From Pseudomonas sp. IB20 (lineage in GTDB: Bacteria; Pseudomonadota; Gammaproteobacteria; Pseudomonadales; Pseudomonadaceae): DNA of 64,000 bases. Below the pieces are notes generated by a model. The model was given only the letters and a program-made list of their open reading frames with translations, did not search any database and had not been told where the DNA came from. The stretch covers positions 1,599,810 through 1,663,809 of the forward strand of contig NZ_CP046103.1 in NCBI RefSeq assembly GCF_009707325.1, in the 5' to 3' direction. This document shows, in pieces, positions 1 to 8,068 of the stretch (positions are counted from its first letter, which is position 1; each line of letters opens with the position of its first letter). The position numbers and the translations under genes are program-made.

Positions 1-1
1 C

Positions 2-523
2 CAGCATTTGGGTGAATCCCAGTACTACGCCCGCGACTGGACCCGCACTCACGGCAACCTCTACCAGGCCATCCGCATGGAAAAAGCCATGATCGGCTTG
101 TTGTTGCTGCTGATCGTCGCCGTGGCAGCGTTCAACATCATCTCCACCTTGGTGATGGTGGTGAACGACAAGAAGGGCGACATCGCCATCCTGCGCACCC
201 TTGGCGCCACGCCGGGGCAGATCATGGCGATCTTCATGGTGCAGGGCACCGTGATCGGCGTGGTCGGCACCTTGATCGGCACCGCGGTCGGCATCCTGGC
301 GGCACTGAACGTCAGCGCCGCCATCGCCGCGCTGGAAAAAGTCCTCGGCCACAAGTTTCTTAATGCCGACGTCTACTTCATCGACTACTTACCGTCCCAG
401 GTTCAGGCCCAGGACGTGTTGATGGTGGGCGGCGCTGCGTTGGTCCTGAGTTTTCTTGCCACCCTGTATCCAGCCTGGCGCGCGGCACGTACCCAGCCAG
501 CACAGGCCTTACGTTATGAGTGA
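2..523 (+). CDS. lolC: Lipoprotein-releasing ABC transporter permease LolC, C-terminal part
   Basis: The gene enters from the left window edge, so only its last 173 codons are present. It is the C-terminal FtsX-type half of a LolC/LolE permease. One hydrophobic helix follows the MEKAMIG segment, the cytoplasmic stretch [14 protein letters not shown] comes next, two more helices follow, and the protein ends in ALRYE. LolCDE extracts mature lipoproteins from the inner membrane and passes them to LolA. The stop overlaps the lolD start by a few bases, and lolE follows, as in the usual Pseudomonas lolC-lolD-lolE order. This fragment is closely similar to the C-terminus of the LolE encoded downstream, so the lolC rather than lolE label rests on gene order. 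Confidence 0.9.
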   Translation, partial: QHLGESQYYARDWTRTHGNLYQAIRMEKAMIGLLLLLIVAVAAFNIISTLVMVVNDKKGDIAILRTLGATPGQIMAIFMVQGTVIGVVGTLIGTAVGILAALNVSAAIAALEKVLGHKFLNADVYFIDYLPSQVQAQDVLMVGGAALVLSFLATLYPAWRAARTQPAQALRYE

Positions 524-1214
524 ATCGGGCATGAGTGAAAAAGCAATCCTGAGCTGCCGCAACCTGGGCAAATCCTACGAGGAAGGTCCGGAGTCGGTGG
601 TGGTGTTGTCCAACCTGCAGTTGGAACTGCACCCGGGCGAGCGCGTGGCGATCGTCGGCAGTTCCGGTTCCGGCAAAAGTACCTTGCTTAACCTGTTGGG
701 CGGCCTTGATACGCCGTCCCAGGGCAGCGTGTGGCTGGCCGGCGAAGAACTGTCGGCCCTGGGTGAGAAAGCGCGTGGCCAACTGCGCAACCGTTCGTTG
801 GGCTTTGTGTACCAGTTCCACCACCTGCTGGCGGAATTCACCGCGCTGGAAAACGTGTGCATGCCGCTGCTGATCGGCAAGACCGCGATCCCGCAAGCGC
901 GCCAGCGTGCCACAGCCCTGCTGGAGCGCGTTGGCCTCGGGCATCGCCTGGAGCACAAGCCGGCCGAACTGTCCGGCGGTGAGCGCCAGCGTGTGGCAAT
1001 CGCCCGCGCCCTGGTGAACAACCCAGGGCTGGTGATGCTCGATGAGCCAACCGGCAACCTCGACGCCCACACCGCCCAGGGCATCAAGGACTTGATGCTG
1101 GAACTGAGCACCCAGATGCGCACCGCGTTCCTGGTGGTGACCCATGACATGAGCATGGCCCGCCAGATGGACCGTGTGCTGCACCTGCAGGAAGGTCATT
1201 TGGTCGCCATCTGA
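516..1214 (+). CDS. lolD: Lipoprotein-releasing ABC transporter ATPase LolD
   Basis: This is the ATPase subunit that powers lipoprotein release through LolC and LolE. From the ATG at 516 it has 232 residues, normal for LolD. Visible motifs are Walker [10 protein letters not shown] near residue 48, the Q-loop VYQFHHLL, the signature [15 protein letters not shown], Walker [13 protein letters not shown], and the switch histidine in VVTHD. The start at 516 overlaps the lolC stop and suggests translational coupling; a second in-frame ATG at 531 is possible. The frame stays open upstream to 456, but that part overlaps lolC and is unlikely to be translated. An intrinsic-terminator-like hairpin follows the stop. 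Confidence 0.95.
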   Translation: MSESGMSEKAILSCRNLGKSYEEGPESVVVLSNLQLELHPGERVAIVGSSGSGKSTLLNLLGGLDTPSQGSVWLAGEELSALGEKARGQLRNRSLGFVYQFHHLLAEFTALENVCMPLLIGKTAIPQARQRATALLERVGLGHRLEHKPAELSGGERQRVAIARALVNNPGLVMLDEPTGNLDAHTAQGIKDLMLELSTQMRTAFLVVTHDMSMARQMDRVLHLQEGHLVAI

Positions 1215-1223
1215 CCCGCTTCA

Positions 1224-1259
1224 AGCCCGGCGCCTGGCGCTGGGCTTTTTCATTTTTTT
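1224..1259 (+). terminator. Terminator-like hairpin between lolD and lolE
   Basis: An imperfect GC-rich stem (AGCCCGGCGCC against GGCGCTGGGCT) is followed by TTTTTCATTTTTTT. It has the form of an intrinsic terminator inside an otherwise co-directional operon. It may attenuate lolE expression relative to lolC and lolD. Confidence 0.6.
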
Positions 1260-1274
1260 AAACGGTGCCCGCGA

Positions 1275-2519
1275 ATGTTCAGACCGTTATCGATTTTCAT
1301 CGGCACGCGCTATACCCGCGCTAAGCGCCGCAACCGTTTTGTTTCGTTTATCTCGATGACCTCGATGATCGGCCTCGCCCTCGGCGTGCTGGCGATGATC
1401 GTGGTGTTGTCGGTGATGAACGGCTTCCAGCGTGAAATGAGCTCACGCATCCTCGGCATGGTGCCCCACGCCACCATCGTCGGCGTGAATCCGATTGATG
1501 ACTGGCAGCCCGTGGCGGCTGCGGCGATGAAGAACCCTGAAGTCACCGCCGCAGTGCCGTTCACACAGATGGACGGCATGTTTTCCTACAAGGGCGCGAT
1601 GCAGCCGATCGAAATCAGCGGCGTCGACCCGGCCCAGGAAGGCAAGGTCTCGATCGTGGCCCAGCATATCGTGCGCGGGAAACTGGAAGACCTGAAGGCC
1701 GGCGAATTTGGCGTGGTCATCGGCGACATCACCGCTCGGCGCTTCCGCCTGAGCGTGGGCGACAAGCTGACCCTGATCGTCCCGGAAATCAGCACTGCCC
1801 CGGGTGGCATCACCCCGCGCATGCAGCGGTTGAACGTGGTCGGTATCTTCAAGGTCGGCGCTGAGCTGGACGGCTCCATGGCCTTGATCAACATGGCTGA
1901 CGCTGCCGAGATACAGCATTGGCAGCCCAACCAGGTGCAAAGCGTGCGCCTGGCGGTGAAAGACCTGTATGCAGCGCCCAAAGTCTCGGCGGACATCGCC
2001 GCCAGCCTTGGCGCAGCCTACAAGCCCGATGACTGGACCCACACCCAGGGCAGCCTGTTCAGCGCGATGAAGATGGAAAAGACCATGATCGGCCTGCTGT
2101 TGCTGATGATCGTCGCCGTTGCCGCGTTCAACATCATCGCCACCTTGATCATGGTGGTGAACGACAAGGGCGCAGACATCGCGATCTTGCGCACCATCGG
2201 CGCCACGCCACGCCAGATCATGGCGATCTTCATGGTGCAGGGCACGGTGATTGGTATTGTCGGCACCTTGATCGGCGGCGTACTAGGCGTGATTGCGGCG
2301 CTGAACGTGAGTGAACTGGTGGGCTGGCTGGAGCGCGTGAGCGGGCAGCATATCTTCAGTTCGGATGTGTATTTCGTCAGCAACCTGCCTTCGGAACTGC
2401 AAGGCGGCGATGTGCTGCTGATTTGCACGGCTGGGTTTGCGTTGAGCTTTTTGGCGACTGTTTACCCGGCGTATCGGGCGGCGAAGATTGAGCCGGCGCA
2501 TGCGCTCAGGTATTCCTGA
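1275..2519 (+). CDS. lolE: Lipoprotein-releasing ABC transporter permease LolE
   Basis: This 414-residue integral membrane protein has the LolC/LolE layout. A first transmembrane helix lies at about residues 24-48, a long periplasmic MacB-like domain runs to about 265, and a C-terminal FtsX unit with three helices ends in ALRYS. It pairs with LolC and LolD to release outer-membrane lipoproteins. The C-terminal half closely resembles the LolC fragment at the window start, as expected for these paralogues. No strong ribosome-binding site is visible before the ATG at 1275. The last 68 bases, including the stop, are included in a perfect tandem duplication, so the gene itself is intact and a spare copy of its 3' tip follows. 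Confidence 0.92.
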   Translation: MFRPLSIFIGTRYTRAKRRNRFVSFISMTSMIGLALGVLAMIVVLSVMNGFQREMSSRILGMVPHATIVGVNPIDDWQPVAAAAMKNPEVTAAVPFTQMDGMFSYKGAMQPIEISGVDPAQEGKVSIVAQHIVRGKLEDLKAGEFGVVIGDITARRFRLSVGDKLTLIVPEISTAPGGITPRMQRLNVVGIFKVGAELDGSMALINMADAAEIQHWQPNQVQSVRLAVKDLYAAPKVSADIAASLGAAYKPDDWTHTQGSLFSAMKMEKTMIGLLLLMIVAVAAFNIIATLIMVVNDKGADIAILRTIGATPRQIMAIFMVQGTVIGIVGTLIGGVLGVIAALNVSELVGWLERVSGQHIFSSDVYFVSNLPSELQGGDVLLICTAGFALSFLATVYPAYRAAKIEPAHALRYS

Positions 2520-2521
2520 CG

Positions 2522-2554
2522 TGCTCGTTCCCACGCTCAGCGTGGGAACGAGCA
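2522..2554. repeat. 33-bp perfect palindrome, first copy
   Basis: TGCTCGTTCCCACGCT and its reverse complement are separated by a single base. It lies three bases after the lolE stop and could fold as a transcription-end hairpin, although no T-run follows. The GTTCCCACGCT core is a common Pseudomonas intergenic repeat. Confidence 0.9.
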
Positions 2555-2691
2555 ACGTTGTAATCTAGCAGTCAGCTGGCTGGTAGCGGCGCCATCTTAG
2601 AGTGCTGGCGAAGCTGTTCACTGGCGACTGTTTACCCGGCGTATCGGGCGGCGAAGATTGAGCCGGCGCATGCGCTCAGGTATTCCTGACG

Positions 2692-2724
2692 TGCTCGTTC
2701 CCACGCTCAGCGTGGGAACGAGCA
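2692..2724. repeat. 33-bp perfect palindrome, second copy
   Basis: This is the duplicate of the palindrome at 2522-2554, created by the 170-bp tandem duplication. Confidence 0.9.
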
Positions 2725-2810
2725 ACGTTGTAATCTAGCAGTCAGCTGGCTGGTAGCGGCGCCATCTTAGAGTGCTGGCGAAGCTGTTCACACACGTTTG
2801 GAGAATTGAG

Positions 2811-3347
2811 ATGGCGTTGCGTACACCTCTGATATTGGCGGGCTGCCTGTTGGCGTTGAGTTTCGCTGCTGTGGCTGACACGGCCCACACCTTCGCCTTT
2901 GGCCAGCCGGCGTCTGCCGACAAAGCCACGCGCACCGTGGAAGTGTTGCTGCAGGACATTTCCTTTTCGCCCAAGTCGATCGACGTAAAAGCCGGTGAGA
3001 CCGTGCGCTTTGTACTGGTCAACAAAGGCCAGTTGCTCCACGAATTCAACCTGGGCGACGCGGCGATGCATGCCGAACACCAGAAGGAAATGTTAAAGAT
3101 GCAGGCCAGCGGCATGCTCACCGCCACCGGCATGGGCAAGATGGACCACAGCGCCATGCATCAGGATGATATGCGCCATGGCGACATGAGTGGCATGAAG
3201 CATGACGATCCCAACAGCGTGTTGGTCGAACCCGGCAAGACTGCCGAGCTGACCTGGACCTTCACCAAAGCCACGGGTCTGGAGTTTGCCTGCAACCTCC
3301 CTGGGCATTATCAGGCCGGCATGGTCGGCAAACTGACCGTTGAGTGA
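2811..3347 (+). CDS. Exported cupredoxin-like copper protein with a His/Met-rich loop
   Basis: From the ATG at 2811, preceded by GGAG, the product has 178 residues. A Sec signal peptide (about residues 1-22, ending AVADTA) precedes a cupredoxin fold. The four type-1 copper ligands are recognisable: His77 in LLHEFN, Cys161 in ACNLPG, His166 and Met171. Between the first ligand and the C-terminal cluster is a loop of about 45 residues (86-131) unusually rich in Met and His, which could bind extra copper. A periplasmic electron-transfer or copper-handling role is inferred from family features; the physiological partner is unknown. The gene sits just upstream of queF, an order I recall from other pseudomonads. 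The frame is open 13 codons further upstream, but that part has no ribosome-binding site. Confidence 0.8.
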   Translation: MALRTPLILAGCLLALSFAAVADTAHTFAFGQPASADKATRTVEVLLQDISFSPKSIDVKAGETVRFVLVNKGQLLHEFNLGDAAMHAEHQKEMLKMQASGMLTATGMGKMDHSAMHQDDMRHGDMSGMKHDDPNSVLVEPGKTAELTWTFTKATGLEFACNLPGHYQAGMVGKLTVE

Positions 3348-3413
3348 GGCGTTTCTTAAGGGCGGGAGCAAAGGCTGGTAGACTGGCGCGGTTTATTTAG
3401 CCAGGTTTCCGCC

Positions 3414-4244
3414 ATGCATCCCGCAGCCGAACATTCGCCGCTGGGCAAGTCCAGTGAATACATCAGCACCTACACCCCATCGTTGCTGTTCCCGATCCCT
3501 CGCGCCGCCAAGTGGGCCGAGCTGGGCCTGAGCGCCGAGACACTGCCGTATAAAGGCGTGGATTTCTGGAACTGCTTCGAATTGTCCTGGCTGCTGCCGT
3601 CGGGCAAGCCGGTGGTGGCCATCGGTGAGTTCAGCATCCCGGCCGACTCGCCGAATATCATCGAGTCCAAGTCCTTCAAGCTCTACCTCAACTCGTTGAA
3701 CCAGACCGCGTTTGCCGATACGGCAAGCCTGGAAGCGACCTTGCGCACCGACCTAAGCGCCGCCGCCGGCAAGCCGGTGAGCGTGCGCATCCGCCGTTTG
3801 GCCGAGGTTGAAGCCGAAGGTGTGCAGGCACTGCCGGGCGTGTGCATTGACGAGTTGGACATCAGCGTCAGCAACTACGAACACCCGCGCCCGGAACTGC
3901 TGCGCTGCGATGACTCGCGCATTATCGAGGAGAGCGTGCACAGCCACTTGCTCAAATCCAACTGCCCGGTCACCAGTCAGCCCGATTGGGGCAGCGTGGC
4001 GGTGGAATACCGGGGTTCGGCACTGGATCACGCCAGCCTGCTGGAGTACCTGGTGAGCTTTCGCCAGCACTCCGACTTCCATGAACAGTGTGTGGAGCGG
4101 ATTTTTCTCGACCTGCAGCGCTTGCTCAAGCCGCAGAAACTGACGGTGTATGCGCGCTATGTGCGCCGGGGCGGGTTGGATATCAACCCGTACCGCAGCA
4201 CGGAAGATGTGCAGTTCCAAAACCTGCGACTGGCCCGTCAGTAG
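3414..4244 (+). CDS. queF: NADPH-dependent 7-cyano-7-deazaguanine reductase QueF
   Basis: QueF reduces preQ0 to preQ1, the nitrile-to-amine step of queuosine synthesis for tRNA wobble modification. The 276-residue length fits the long bimodular (E. coli-type) class. The NADPH-binding QueF motif [11 protein letters not shown] is at about residues 84-94. The catalytic cysteine is Cys184 in [12 protein letters not shown], with the paired aspartate at 191. The arrangement (motif in the N-terminal half, nucleophile in the C-terminal half) is typical of this class. A REP-type palindrome follows the stop. Confidence 0.96.
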   Translation: MHPAAEHSPLGKSSEYISTYTPSLLFPIPRAAKWAELGLSAETLPYKGVDFWNCFELSWLLPSGKPVVAIGEFSIPADSPNIIESKSFKLYLNSLNQTAFADTASLEATLRTDLSAAAGKPVSVRIRRLAEVEAEGVQALPGVCIDELDISVSNYEHPRPELLRCDDSRIIEESVHSHLLKSNCPVTSQPDWGSVAVEYRGSALDHASLLEYLVSFRQHSDFHEQCVERIFLDLQRLLKPQKLTVYARYVRRGGLDINPYRSTEDVQFQNLRLARQ

Positions 4245-4261
4245 CCTTCACGCAAAACAAA

Positions 4262-4350
4262 TGTGGGAGCTGGCTTGCCTGCGATAGCAATTTTTCAGTC
4301 ATCCATTAGGTGACTGATACACCGCTATCGCAGGCAAGCCCGCGCCCACA
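4262..4350. repeat. REPIN-type inverted repeat
   Basis: Two REP-like arms (GTGGGAGCTGGCTTGCCTGC and an imperfect reverse complement ending GCGCCCACA) enclose about 40 bases, with an inner GTGACTGA/TCAGTCA pairing. This form recurs at many intergenic sites in the window. Here it lies between the convergent queF and DUF4404 genes. Confidence 0.85.
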
Positions 4351-4380
4351 TTTTGGTTCTGCGTTTGGCTTGGGCTGGGG

Positions 4381-4647
4381 TTAGATCCCGATATTGCCCA
4401 AGGTGATCACGATATTGCGCAGCGTCCCCGCAATACCTGGGTGATCCAGTTCGAAGCCTTCCACCGCGCGATTCACATCGTCAGCGATACTCGGGGATTG
4501 GGTGGCGGGTTCCAACTCAAGTTGCACTTCAAACTTCGCAATCAATTCTTCCAGCGCCTCACGCTTTTCGGGTGGCAGCGGTGGCTCCTGGTTCAATTGC
4601 TCGCGCAGGATGGTGACCTGTTCTTGCAGTTTTTCGCGGGCAGGCAT
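4381..4647 (-). CDS. DUF4404 family small protein
   Basis: The product has 88 residues from the ATG at 4647, which has AAGGAAG upstream; the frame extends 15 codons further but without a better start. The sequence MPAREKLQEQVTILREQL leads into a charged, probably coiled-coil helix with a PPLPPEKREAL turn, then a hydrophobic C-terminal end (GTLRNIVITLGNIGI). This matches the DUF4404 family as I know it, which has no assigned function. It is soluble with no signal peptide. It faces queF and precedes the phosphonatase-like gene in the direction opposite to transcription. Confidence 0.7.
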   Translation of the reverse strand: MPAREKLQEQVTILREQLNQEPPLPPEKREALEELIAKFEVQLELEPATQSPSIADDVNRAVEGFELDHPGIAGTLRNIVITLGNIGI

Positions 4648-4757
4648 GGCGTTCTTCCTTTTATCGATAGGCACTGGCATAGACCGCGGCACGTCGCGAA
4701 AGGTCTACGGGCTGACCTGTAGATTAATCCACCGGCGCCCTTAGTGCATGATCTCGA

Positions 4758-5366
4758 TCAGGGCTTCTCGCCTTTGAGCTGGCGCAGGCTGATGTCGGCC
4801 AGGCAGGTGCCGAGCTCACCGAGGTGATCGATCACCGAGTGCACGCCCAACCCATACAGCGCCACCGTGGCCTTGCCGCGCTTGTACTCGCGTTGTTGCT
4901 CGGTCAGCGCCTGCCATTGCTCGGGCGCCAGGCCACACAGCGAGCCGCAGGACGCCAGGCCAATGGTCCACAACCCGGCATTCAGGCCCGCTTGCAGCAA
5001 GCGCGGCTCGCCGCTGACCAGTACGCAGCCTTCCAGGCGTTCGATATTCAGTTCCATCAAGGCCTGCCAGCACGCATGCGGCGCCGGCCAGCGGATGGAG
5101 GAGGGCGAGGCCGCCTTGATCCAGTCGGGCAGTGCGGCAGCCAGCGGGGTGGTGACCGAGGGGGGCAGTTCGTCCAGCCAGGCGCAGGGCACGCCCTGGT
5201 CCTTGAGGCTGCGCAGGCTCTTCAGCGCGCCCGGCGTGGCGTGGGAGTCCGGGGCGGGCGAATCGGTGCGCGCCTGGGAACCAAAATCCACCAGGCAGCC
5301 ACTCAGGCCAAAGAGTACGGCAGTCAAAGAAGGGGCATTGGCGACGGCAATCTCGGCGTGAGGCAT
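4758..5366 (-). CDS. Phosphonatase-like HAD protein lacking the catalytic aspartate
   Basis: This 202-residue protein aligns by eye with phosphonoacetaldehyde hydrolase (PhnX)-type HAD proteins. The segment FGLSGCLVDFGS at residues 19-30 corresponds to the PhnX motif FDWAGTTVDFGS. The nucleophilic Asp is replaced by Gly20, so phosphonatase chemistry through the usual aspartyl intermediate is not expected. A later part (VLVSGEPRLLQAGLNAGLWTIGL) resembles the HAD motif-IV region, also without its aspartates. Similar annotated PhnX-like genes occur beside mlaA in other pseudomonads, so this may be a conserved pseudoenzyme rather than fresh decay. Function is unknown; a sensor or scaffold role would be speculation. 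Confidence 0.65.
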   Translation of the reverse strand: MPHAEIAVANAPSLTAVLFGLSGCLVDFGSQARTDSPAPDSHATPGALKSLRSLKDQGVPCAWLDELPPSVTTPLAAALPDWIKAASPSSIRWPAPHACWQALMELNIERLEGCVLVSGEPRLLQAGLNAGLWTIGLASCGSLCGLAPEQWQALTEQQREYKRGKATVALYGLGVHSVIDHLGELGTCLADISLRQLKGEKP

Positions 5367-5562
5367 TTCTACATCCCTGAAATAGCAATGACGCTATCGA
5401 GGCGGGATGACAAGCGCATGACACTGAGGGGTTATTGTAGGAGTTTTGTGCATTTTTCGTATGTCGTTTCCTCGCAGCTGCCTAAACCAGCACTTCCGTC
5501 ATATACTGACATCCTTATTCAGGGCATAGCGCCCATGACAGACCATTCAAGGAGCAAAAGCT

Positions 5563-6252
5563 ATGCGCTGGAGCCACTACTTCGCTCAGCTATCTGTGTG
5601 TGCCACTGTCCTGTTGGCCCCGTTCGCGGCCCAGGCTGCGTCGGAAGACGACCCGTGGGAAAGCGTCAACCGCCCGATCTTCACCTTCAACGACACCGTT
5701 GATACCTACGCGCTCAAGCCAATTGCCCAGGGTTATCAGTTTGTCACCCCGCAATTTGTGCAAGACGGCGTGCACAACTTCTTCCGCAACATCGGCGATG
5801 TTGGCAACCTGGCCAACAACGTGCTGCAGCTCAAGCCGCACGCCGCCGGTGTGGACACTGCCCGCCTGCTGATGAACACCACCTTCGGCGTGCTGGGCTT
5901 TATTGATGTCGGCACCAAAATGGGGCTGCAGCGCAGCGATGAAGACTTCGGCCAGACCCTCGGTTACTGGGGCGTCGGCAGCGGTCCTTACGTGATGCTG
6001 CCGCTGCTGGGCCCAAGCACCTTGCGTGATGCGCCGTCCAAATACGTCGACAGCTACACCCAGCCGTACCGCTACATGAACGACATCGGCTGGCGTAACA
6101 GCACCTTCGGCCTGAACATTGTCGATACCCGTGCCAGCCTGCTCGACAGCGAGAAGCTGATCACCGGTGACAAGTACACCTTCATCCGTAACGCTTACTT
6201 GCAGAATCGTGAGTTCAAGGTCAAAGACGGCAAGGTCGTCGACGACTTTTAA
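5563..6252 (+). CDS. mlaA: MlaA/VacJ family outer-membrane lipid-asymmetry protein
   Basis: MlaA removes misplaced phospholipids from the outer leaflet of the outer membrane and hands them to MlaC. The 229-residue product is preceded by AAGGAG. The MlaA signature is clear: DPWESVNRPIFTFND near residue 30, NFFRNIGDVGNLANN, TTFGVLGFIDVGTKMGL and the FGQTLGYWGVGSGPY block. The N-terminus (MRWSHYFAQ to FAAQA) is a cleavable signal sequence ending AQA-A. No lipobox cysteine is present at the cleavage point, so unlike E. coli MlaA it appears not to be lipidated. The gene is monocistronic with a strong terminator behind it. Confidence 0.93.
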   Translation: MRWSHYFAQLSVCATVLLAPFAAQAASEDDPWESVNRPIFTFNDTVDTYALKPIAQGYQFVTPQFVQDGVHNFFRNIGDVGNLANNVLQLKPHAAGVDTARLLMNTTFGVLGFIDVGTKMGLQRSDEDFGQTLGYWGVGSGPYVMLPLLGPSTLRDAPSKYVDSYTQPYRYMNDIGWRNSTFGLNIVDTRASLLDSEKLITGDKYTFIRNAYLQNREFKVKDGKVVDDF

Positions 6253-6271
6253 GCTGTGACGTTTTGAAACG

Positions 6272-6304
6272 AAAAAAGGCGACCCAAGTGGTCGCCTTTT
6301 TTTG
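6272..6304 (+). terminator. Intrinsic terminator after mlaA
   Basis: A stem AAAAAAGGCGACC / GGTCGCCTTTTTT with a short loop is followed by T residues. Its A-rich left arm lets it work in both directions, serving the converging PilZ gene as well. Confidence 0.93.
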
Positions 6305-6313
6305 TGCGCGGTT

Positions 6314-6619
6314 TCAGCGCATTTTCAAGATCTTGAGGCCCAATTGCTGATCTGTATCTGTGGCCTTGGTCCATACCACTTCGGTATCTGCTTCCAGGCC
6401 CTTGAGAGCGGCGTGATCTGAATCGATCCGCACGGTCAGTTGGTCGCCCACCTGAAACTGGCGCGGCGCCTGGACCTGCATGCCAGAGCTGGAAAGGTCC
6501 ACGCAGACCCCGGCAATCTCCTGCCCTGCGTGGATCAACGACACATCGGCATCCACTCGCATGCGGATGAAATCGCGTTTTTCGGCGTAGTCGCGCTCGT
6601 GTTCGCTCACGGGTTCCAT
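6314..6619 (-). CDS. PilZ domain protein, predicted c-di-GMP receptor
   Basis: This 101-residue protein is a single PilZ domain. Both ligand-binding motifs are present: an RxxxR-type stretch in KRDFIRMRV near residues 14-22 and the D-x-S-x-x-G motif in VDLSSSGMQV near residues 41-50. It should therefore bind cyclic di-GMP. It has no membrane segment or extra effector domain, so it probably acts through a protein partner. It is divergent from the receiver-phosphatase/STAS pair to the right, from which it is separated by a 267-bp spacer holding both promoters. Confidence 0.88.
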   Translation of the reverse strand: MEPVSEHERDYAEKRDFIRMRVDADVSLIHAGQEIAGVCVDLSSSGMQVQAPRQFQVGDQLTVRIDSDHAALKGLEADTEVVWTKATDTDQQLGLKILKMR

Positions 6620-6886
6620 CCTTACTTTGTGTTGTGGTCGTGAGTGTTCTTATAACTCCCAGTGATTTGCGGTGTAAAGACGCTTGGCGACCATCGGCAT
6701 GAGCTTGAAACCCCTGACGGATGGGAGTACCGTCTGCGCCTTAGAAGGGCACCTCTGCTTTACCTTTGTGCATGGGCAAAATCCCAATGCTTTGTAGGAC
6801 AGAGTGGCTAGAAAGCGAATCCAGTAAGTGCGCCCGGCCATTGTCGAGCCACCTACGCCAACCTAATTCTGGCGCCGTTTGCCCAC

Positions 6887-8068
6887 ATGCAAAAAACCAG
6901 TGCCACGCTGCTGATAATCGATGACGACGAAGTAGTGCGCGCGAGCCTCGCGGCCTATTTGGAAGACAGTGGCTTCAGCGTCCTGCAGGCCAGCAATGGC
7001 CAACAGGGTCTCCAGGTATTCGGGCGCGACAAGCCCGACCTTGTGATCTGCGATCTGCGCATGCCCCAGATGGGCGGCCTCGAACTGATCCGCCAGGTGA
7101 CTGAGCTTGCCCCGCAGACGCCGGTGATTGTCGTGTCCGGTGCCGGCGTGATGAACGACGCCGTCGAGGCCTTGCGCCTGGGCGCCGCCGATTACCTGAT
7201 CAAACCCCTGGAAGACCTGGCCGTGCTGGAGCACTCGGTGCGCCGCGCACTGGACCGTGCCCGCCTGCTGCTGGAAAACCAGCGCTACCGCGAAAAGCTC
7301 GAAACCGCCAACCGCGAACTCGAAGCCAGCCTCAACCTGCTCCAGGAAGACCAGAACGCCGGTCGCCAGGTGCAGATGAACATGCTGCCGGTCAGCCCCT
7401 GGACCATCGATGAGTTCAAGTTCGCTCACCAGATCATCCCGTCGTTGTACCTGTCGGGTGATTTTGTCGACTATTTCCGCGTCGACGAGCGGCGTGTCGC
7501 GTTCTACCTGGCCGACGTCTCCGGCCACGGTGCTTCATCTGCTTTTGTCACCGTGTTGTTGAAGTTCATGACCACACGGCTGTTGTTCGAATCCAAGCGC
7601 AATGGCACCTTGCCGGAGTTCACCCCCTCCGAGGTGCTGGGCCACATCAACCGAGGCCTGATCAGCTGTAAGCTGGGCAAGCACGTGACGATGGTCGGCG
7701 GCGTAATTGATGAAGAAACGGGTCTTTTGACCTACAGCATCGGCGGTCACCTGCCGATGCCGGTTTTATACACTCCAGACAGTGTGCGTTACCTGGAAGG
7801 GCGTGGTCTGCCGGTGGGCTTGTTCAATGAAGCCACCTACGAAGACCACATCCTGGAACTGCCGCCGACCTTCAGCCTCACGCTGATGTCCGACGGTATC
7901 CTGGACCTTCTTCCAGAGCCTACACTCAAAGAGAAAGAAGCCGCCTTGCCCCAAAAGGTCAAGTCGGCGGGCGGCAGCCTGGATGGCCTGCGGCAGGTTT
8001 TTGGATTGGCCACGCTAGGGGAGATGCCGGATGATATCGCCCTATTGGTGTTGAGCAGGAATCTTTGA
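6887..8068 (+). CDS. rssB: Response regulator with PP2C-type serine phosphatase output (RssB-like)
   Basis: The 393-residue protein has a receiver domain at about 8-120, with acidic pocket DDD at 12-14, phospho-acceptor Asp56 in CDLRMP and Lys in LIKP. A charged helical linker follows (about 125-165), then a SpoIIE/PP2C phosphatase domain to the end. The phosphatase metal ligands are visible in SGDFVDY, ADVSGHG near residue 209 and LMSDGILDL near residue 333. By family knowledge such proteins dephosphorylate a STAS anti-sigma antagonist. The STAS gene overlaps its stop, which supports that. The symbol follows Pseudomonas usage for this locus; unlike enterobacterial RssB it has a complete phosphatase domain. 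Confidence 0.85.
   Translation: MQKTSATLLIIDDDEVVRASLAAYLEDSGFSVLQASNGQQGLQVFGRDKPDLVICDLRMPQMGGLELIRQVTELAPQTPVIVVSGAGVMNDAVEALRLGAADYLIKPLEDLAVLEHSVRRALDRARLLLENQRYREKLETANRELEASLNLLQEDQNAGRQVQMNMLPVSPWTIDEFKFAHQIIPSLYLSGDFVDYFRVDERRVAFYLADVSGHGASSAFVTVLLKFMTTRLLFESKRNGTLPEFTPSEVLGHINRGLISCKLGKHVTMVGGVIDEETGLLTYSIGGHLPMPVLYTPDSVRYLEGRGLPVGLFNEATYEDHILELPPTFSLTLMSDGILDLLPEPTLKEKEAALPQKVKSAGGSLDGLRQVFGLATLGEMPDDIALLVLSRNL

Larger units (their letters stand above)
2452..2791. repeat. Perfect 170-bp tandem duplication covering the lolE 3' end
   Basis: Bases 2452-2621 are repeated without a mismatch at 2622-2791. The unit holds the last 68 bases of lolE, the stop codon, a 33-bp palindrome and the beginning of the spacer to the next gene. 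Perfect identity points to a recent event. The first copy completes lolE; the second copy of the lolE tip is untranslated debris. Confidence 0.97.
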
